Below are positions 32,092-35,253 of a stretch of 35,253 nt of DNA, one piece after another (within the stretch, counting starts at the first letter, position 1; the number at the start of each line of letters is the position of its first letter). Position numbers and translations under genes: made by a program. Under the pieces are notes generated by a model, which made no database searches, was not told the origin of the DNA, and saw only the letters and a list, made by a program, of their open reading frames with translations. The stretch comes from Flavobacteriaceae bacterium. Its GTDB lineage: Bacteria; Bacteroidota; Bacteroidia; Flavobacteriales; Flavobacteriaceae. The stretch is taken from positions 177,477 through 212,729 of the forward strand of contig PBJR01000008.1 in the NCBI GenBank assembly GCA_002721175.1, in the 5' to 3' direction.

Positions 32092-32649
32092 TTAAAATTT
32101 ATCAACTTGCATGTAACTCAGCTCCAGCGGAGTTTTCCTTCCAAATATTTTAACCATCACTTCGAGTTTTCTTTTTTCTTCATTAATCTTTTCAACAGTT
32201 CCATCAAACCCATTAAATGGCCCGTCGATAACTTTTACTGTCTCACCTAAAACAAATGGTATTGAAACGTTTTGGTCTGCCTCAAGTGATAGTTCATCAA
32301 CTTTACCCAACATCCTGTTAACTTCCGATGACCTTAAAGGTACAGGATCACCGCCCTTAGTTTCTCCCAGAAAACCAATAACGTTAGTGATAGACTTTAT
32401 AATGTGAGGTATCTCACCGCTCAAATTTGCTTGTATCATAATATAACCAGGGAAATAAACTTTCTCTTTTTGAACTTTTTTTCCATTACGGATTTGTATT
32501 ATATTTTCTGTTGGAACTAGGACCTGGTCAACAAAACTTTTTAAACCTAACCTAGAAATTTCATTTTCAATGTAAGTTTTTATTTTATTTTCCTGACCAC
32601 TAACTGCCCGAACAACGTACCACTTTTTATCTTGTTTTATTTCTGTCAT
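32092..32649 (-). CDS. nusG: Transcription termination/antitermination protein NusG
   Basis: 185 aa; KWYVVRAVSGQENKIKTYIENEI, VYFPGYIMIQ, KOW-like region VKVIDGPFNGFDGTVEKIN. Confidence 0.96.
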   Translation of the reverse strand: MTEIKQDKKWYVVRAVSGQENKIKTYIENEISRLGLKSFVDQVLVPTENIIQIRNGKKVQKEKVYFPGYIMIQANLSGEIPHIIKSITNVIGFLGETKGGDPVPLRSSEVNRMLGKVDELSLEADQNVSIPFVLGETVKVIDGPFNGFDGTVEKINEEKRKLEVMVKIFGRKTPLELSYMQVDKF

Positions 32650-32674
32650 AAACCGAAAATAATATTTTTTTTGT

Positions 32675-32860
32675 TTAGTTAATTAAATCGAAATACACTT
32701 CTACAATTCGTGAAAAAACGGTATCAACCCCCCATATGGCCAAAGAAAAAATTACTGAAAAAATAGCAACAAGTACAGTCAAACTGTATCCTTGTGACCA
32801 CGAGGGCCAACTAACATTATTTTTAAGCTCTTCAAACGAATCTTTAATGTAATCTAGCAT
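32675..32860 (-). CDS. secE: Preprotein translocase subunit SecE
   Basis: 61 aa single-TM; MLDYIKDSFEELKNNVSWPSWSQGYSLTVLVAIFSVIFSLAIWGVD; located between tRNA-Trp and nusG. Confidence 0.92.
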   Translation of the reverse strand: MLDYIKDSFEELKNNVSWPSWSQGYSLTVLVAIFSVIFSLAIWGVDTVFSRIVEVYFDLIN

Positions 32861-32917
32861 GTTATTCTTATATAATTAATTAAATATTTTCTGTTGGTTA
32901 AAGCGATCATTAACTAG

Positions 32918-32990
32918 CACGGGTTGAGAGACTCGAACTCCCGACACCTGGTTTTGGAGACCAGTGCTCTACCAACTGAGCTAAACCCGT
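32918..32990 (-). tRNA. tRNA-Trp (anticodon CCA)
   Basis: ACGGGTTTAGCTCAGTTGGTAGAGCACTGGTCTCCAAAACCAGGTGTCGGGAGTTCGAGTCTCTCAACCCGTG; complete cloverleaf by eye. Confidence 0.96.
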
Positions 32991-33062
32991 AGGAACGAGA
33001 AAAGGTATCCTCATATTTAAAATACCATAAACTCGCATTGGTTTTATTTGCAACCAAATTTC

Positions 33063-34250
33063 TTAGTCTAGGATTTCAGTTACCTGACCAGCTCCTACAG
33101 TTCTACCACCTTCACGAATTGCAAAACGTAAACCAACATTCATTGCAATCGGCTGGATTAAATCAACTTCAATAGTTAGATTGTCACCTGGCATGACCAT
33201 TTCTACACCAGAGGGCAGTACAATATTTCCAGTAACATCTGTCGTACGCACATAAAATTGCGGGCGATAGTTGTTATGAAATGGTGTATGTCTACCACCC
33301 TCCTCTTTTTTCAAAATGTACACTTCAGCTTTAAATTTTGCATGTGGAGTAACAGATCCTGGCTTACAAATTACCATTCCCCTAGAAATCTGAGTTTTCT
33401 CAATACCTCTTAATAAAATACCAGCATTGTCTCCAGCTTCACCTCTATCGAGGATCTGACGGAACATCTCTATACCAGTGATTGTTGACGCTAATTTTTC
33501 GGCTCCCATTCCTATAATGTCAACTGCATCACCTGAATTGGCAATTCCAGTTTCAATACGGCCTGTTGCTACAGTACCGCGACCTGTTATTGAAAAGACA
33601 TCTTCAATTGGCATTAAAAAATCTTTGTCAATATCTCTTTTAGGTAGCTCTATCCAAGAATCAACGGCTTCCATCAATTCCATGACTTTATCAACCCATT
33701 TTTGTTCACCATTTAGTGCACCTAACGCAGAGCCAGAAACGACAGGTCCATTATCACCATCATATTCGTAAAAATTTAACAAGTCCCTGACCTCCATATC
33801 TACTAGCTCTAGAAGTTCATCATCATCAACCATATCGACCTTGTTTAAGAAGACAACTATTCTTGGTATTCCAACCTGGCGTCCAAGAAGTATGTGTTCG
33901 CGAGTTTGGGGCATCGGCCCATCAGTGGCGGCAACAACTAAAATAGCTCCGTCCATTTGAGCAGCACCAGTTACCATATTCTTCACGTAATCAGCGTGAC
34001 CCGGACAATCGACGTGAGCATAGTGACGATTTGAAGTTGCATATTCGACATGTGAAGTATTAATAGTTATACCTCGTTCTTTTTCTTCTGGCGCATTATC
34101 AATTTGATCAAATGAGCGCGCTTCAGACAATCCGGCATCTGCTAGGACCTTAGTTATAGCTGCCGTTAAAGTTGTTTTTCCGTGATCTACATGTCCAATT
34201 GTACCGATGTTAAGGTGTGGTTTGGAGCGATCGAAAGTTCCTTTTGCCAT
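33063..34250 (-). CDS. tuf: Elongation factor Tu
   Basis: 395 aa; [50 protein letters not shown]. Confidence 0.99.
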   Translation of the reverse strand: MAKGTFDRSKPHLNIGTIGHVDHGKTTLTAAITKVLADAGLSEARSFDQIDNAPEEKERGITINTSHVEYATSNRHYAHVDCPGHADYVKNMVTGAAQMDGAILVVAATDGPMPQTREHILLGRQVGIPRIVVFLNKVDMVDDDELLELVDMEVRDLLNFYEYDGDNGPVVSGSALGALNGEQKWVDKVMELMEAVDSWIELPKRDIDKDFLMPIEDVFSITGRGTVATGRIETGIANSGDAVDIIGMGAEKLASTITGIEMFRQILDRGEAGDNAGILLRGIEKTQISRGMVICKPGSVTPHAKFKAEVYILKKEEGGRHTPFHNNYRPQFYVRTTDVTGNIVLPSGVEMVMPGDNLTIEVDLIQPIAMNVGLRFAIREGGRTVGAGQVTEILD

Positions 34251-34323
34251 AATTTAAATTTTTACTTTTTTGTTAAATTAATAATATTTTTTTAGTTTTT
34301 TATTACATTCTTAGGGTAAATAG

Positions 34324-34395
34324 AGCCAATGACGGGATTTGAACCCGTGACCTCTTCCTTACCAAGGAAACGCTCTACCCCTGAGCTACACCGGC
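34324..34395 (-). tRNA. tRNA-Thr (anticodon GGT)
   Basis: GCCGGTGTAGCTCAGGGGTAGAGCGTTTCCTTGGTAAGGAAGAGGTCACGGGTTCAAATCCCGTCATTGGCT; cloverleaf by eye. Confidence 0.95.
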
Positions 34396-34405
34396 TTTCT
34401 GATAG

Positions 34406-34478
34406 AGCGGGAGACCGGGTTCGAACCGGCGACATTCAGCTTGGAAGGCTGACGCTCTACCAGCTGAGCTACTCCCGC
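34406..34478 (-). tRNA. tRNA-Gly (anticodon TCC)
   Basis: GCGGGAGTAGCTCAGCTGGTAGAGCGTCAGCCTTCCAAGCTGAATGTCGCCGGTTCGAACCCGGTCTCCCGCT. Confidence 0.95.
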
Positions 34479-34506
34479 AATATTTAAAAATCCTATCGTA
34501 TAAATG

Positions 34507-34589
34507 TGGGGAGAGCAGGATTCGAACCTGCGAAGTTAAAAAACAACAGATTTACAGTCTGTCCTCGTTGGCCGCTTGAGTATCTCCCC
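34507..34589 (-). tRNA. tRNA-Tyr (anticodon GTA), long variable arm
   Basis: GGGGAGATACTCAAGCGGCCAACGAGGACAGACTGTAAATCTGTTGTTTTTTAACTTCGCAGGTTCGAATCCTGCTCTCCCCA. Confidence 0.95.
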
Positions 34590-34626
34590 TCAATTTAAGA
34601 TTGGTTACAATATCTTTAAGAACATG

Positions 34627-34700
34627 AGCCGATGGAGGGACTCGAACCCACGACCTGCTGATTACAAATCAGCTGCTCTAGCCAGCTGAGCTACATCGGC
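34627..34700 (-). tRNA. tRNA-Thr (anticodon TGT)
   Basis: GCCGATGTAGCTCAGCTGGCTAGAGCAGCTGATTTGTAATCAGCAGGTCGTGGGTTCGAGTCCCTCCATCGGCT. Confidence 0.95.
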
Positions 34701-34721
34701 AATTTTGATAATACAACATAC

Positions 34722-34753
34722 CAAAATTTCCGTCATTTCTAACGGACTGCAAA
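34722..34753 (-). promoter_or_regulatory. Candidate Bacteroidota-type promoter for the tRNA-tuf cluster
   Basis: Minus strand TTTG-N20-AAATTTTG (near TAnnTTTG), just upstream of the first tRNA. Confidence 0.45.
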
Positions 34754-34926
34754 TGTATATGTATTTTTTAAGGTTTCAAAACATTTTTGAAATATTTTTA
34801 TATGGGATAAAATAGATTTTTTTTTACTTTATTTTACAGTTCTACTTTTATAGATAAATATTGCCAAAAATTAATAATAAAAAAATCAAAGAACTTAGGC
34901 CTATTTTAACTAATTATCTAATTATC

Positions 34927-35253
34927 TTAACTTTTTTGTCTGGGATGAGAATTTTTATAAACTTTTTTGAGTTCTGAAATATTGTGATGTGTATAAACTT
35001 GGGTTGCAGCTAGACTTGTATGGCCAAGTAATTCCTTGACTGAATTCAAATCAGCACCGTTATTGAGCAAATGAGTGGCAAAAGAGTGCCTTAAAATGTG
35101 TGGGCTTTTTTTTAACTTAGTTGAAATTTTATTGAAATATTTATTAACTACTCTATAAACAAGTGAACCATAAATTTTATATCCGTTTTTAGTTAAGAAC
35201 AAATAATTTAAATCTTCATTGATTTGAATTTTGTTCCTGAAATTCAAATATTT
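34927..35253 (-). CDS. xerC: Tyrosine recombinase XerC/XerD-like, truncated by the window edge
   Basis: C-terminal catalytic region [54 protein letters not shown]; reading frame stays open to the window end. Confidence 0.88.
   Translation of the reverse strand, partial: KYLNFRNKIQINEDLNYLFLTKNGYKIYGSLVYRVVNKYFNKISTKLKKSPHILRHSFATHLLNNGADLNSVKELLGHTSLAATQVYTHHNISELKKVYKNSHPRQKS

Noticed and set aside
34774-34792. Inverted repeat TTTCAAAA-CAT-TTTTGAAA
   Set aside because: Short AT-rich palindrome without a T-tract; plausible by chance in AT-rich DNA and not convincing as a terminator or operator.
34927-35253. Tyrosine recombinase as evidence of an integrated mobile element at the tRNA cluster
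   Set aside because: The sequence looks like a chromosomal XerC/D-type recombinase, and this gene commonly neighbours the tRNA-tuf cluster in Flavobacteriia; no att-like repeats of tRNA ends or cargo genes seen.
1-35253. CRISPR arrays, transposases, prophage, toxin-antitoxin, restriction or defence modules, biosynthetic cluster
   Set aside because: No regularly spaced repeats, transposase or phage proteins, or defence-type domains in the ORFs; nearly every gene maps to a housekeeping family, so no novel multi-gene system is claimed.

Overview
The window is a low-GC chromosomal segment that I read as Bacteroidota, probably a marine or streamlined member of the Flavobacteriia. That reading rests on gene content and order and on TAnnTTTG-type promoters. 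It is almost entirely housekeeping: rimO, an amidase, ftsY, rpmG/rpmB, cinA, a 2-oxo acid dehydrogenase E2, recR, a fabH-like gene, htpG, queD-idi, prfC, and the tuf-tRNA-secE-nusG-rplKAJL-rpoBC transcription/translation block with five tRNAs. The right edge cuts a XerC/D-like tyrosine recombinase. I found no CRISPR array, transposon, prophage, defence island or biosynthetic cluster, and no convincing new multi-gene system. The items most worth a second look are: (i) two conserved genes, DUF819 and DUF3467, each broken by a frameshift exactly at a long poly-A tract (11 and 9 A), which could be sequencing indels, real pseudogenes or slippage-rescued genes; (ii) competing inverted repeats between rplL and rpoB; (iii) a sigma-54-like promoter with TGTCA repeats upstream of htpG; (iv) a duplicated hairpin/CTAACCA element with a possible 24-aa leader ORF upstream of the DUF819 gene; and (v) no hpf/raiA gene where one is often found.
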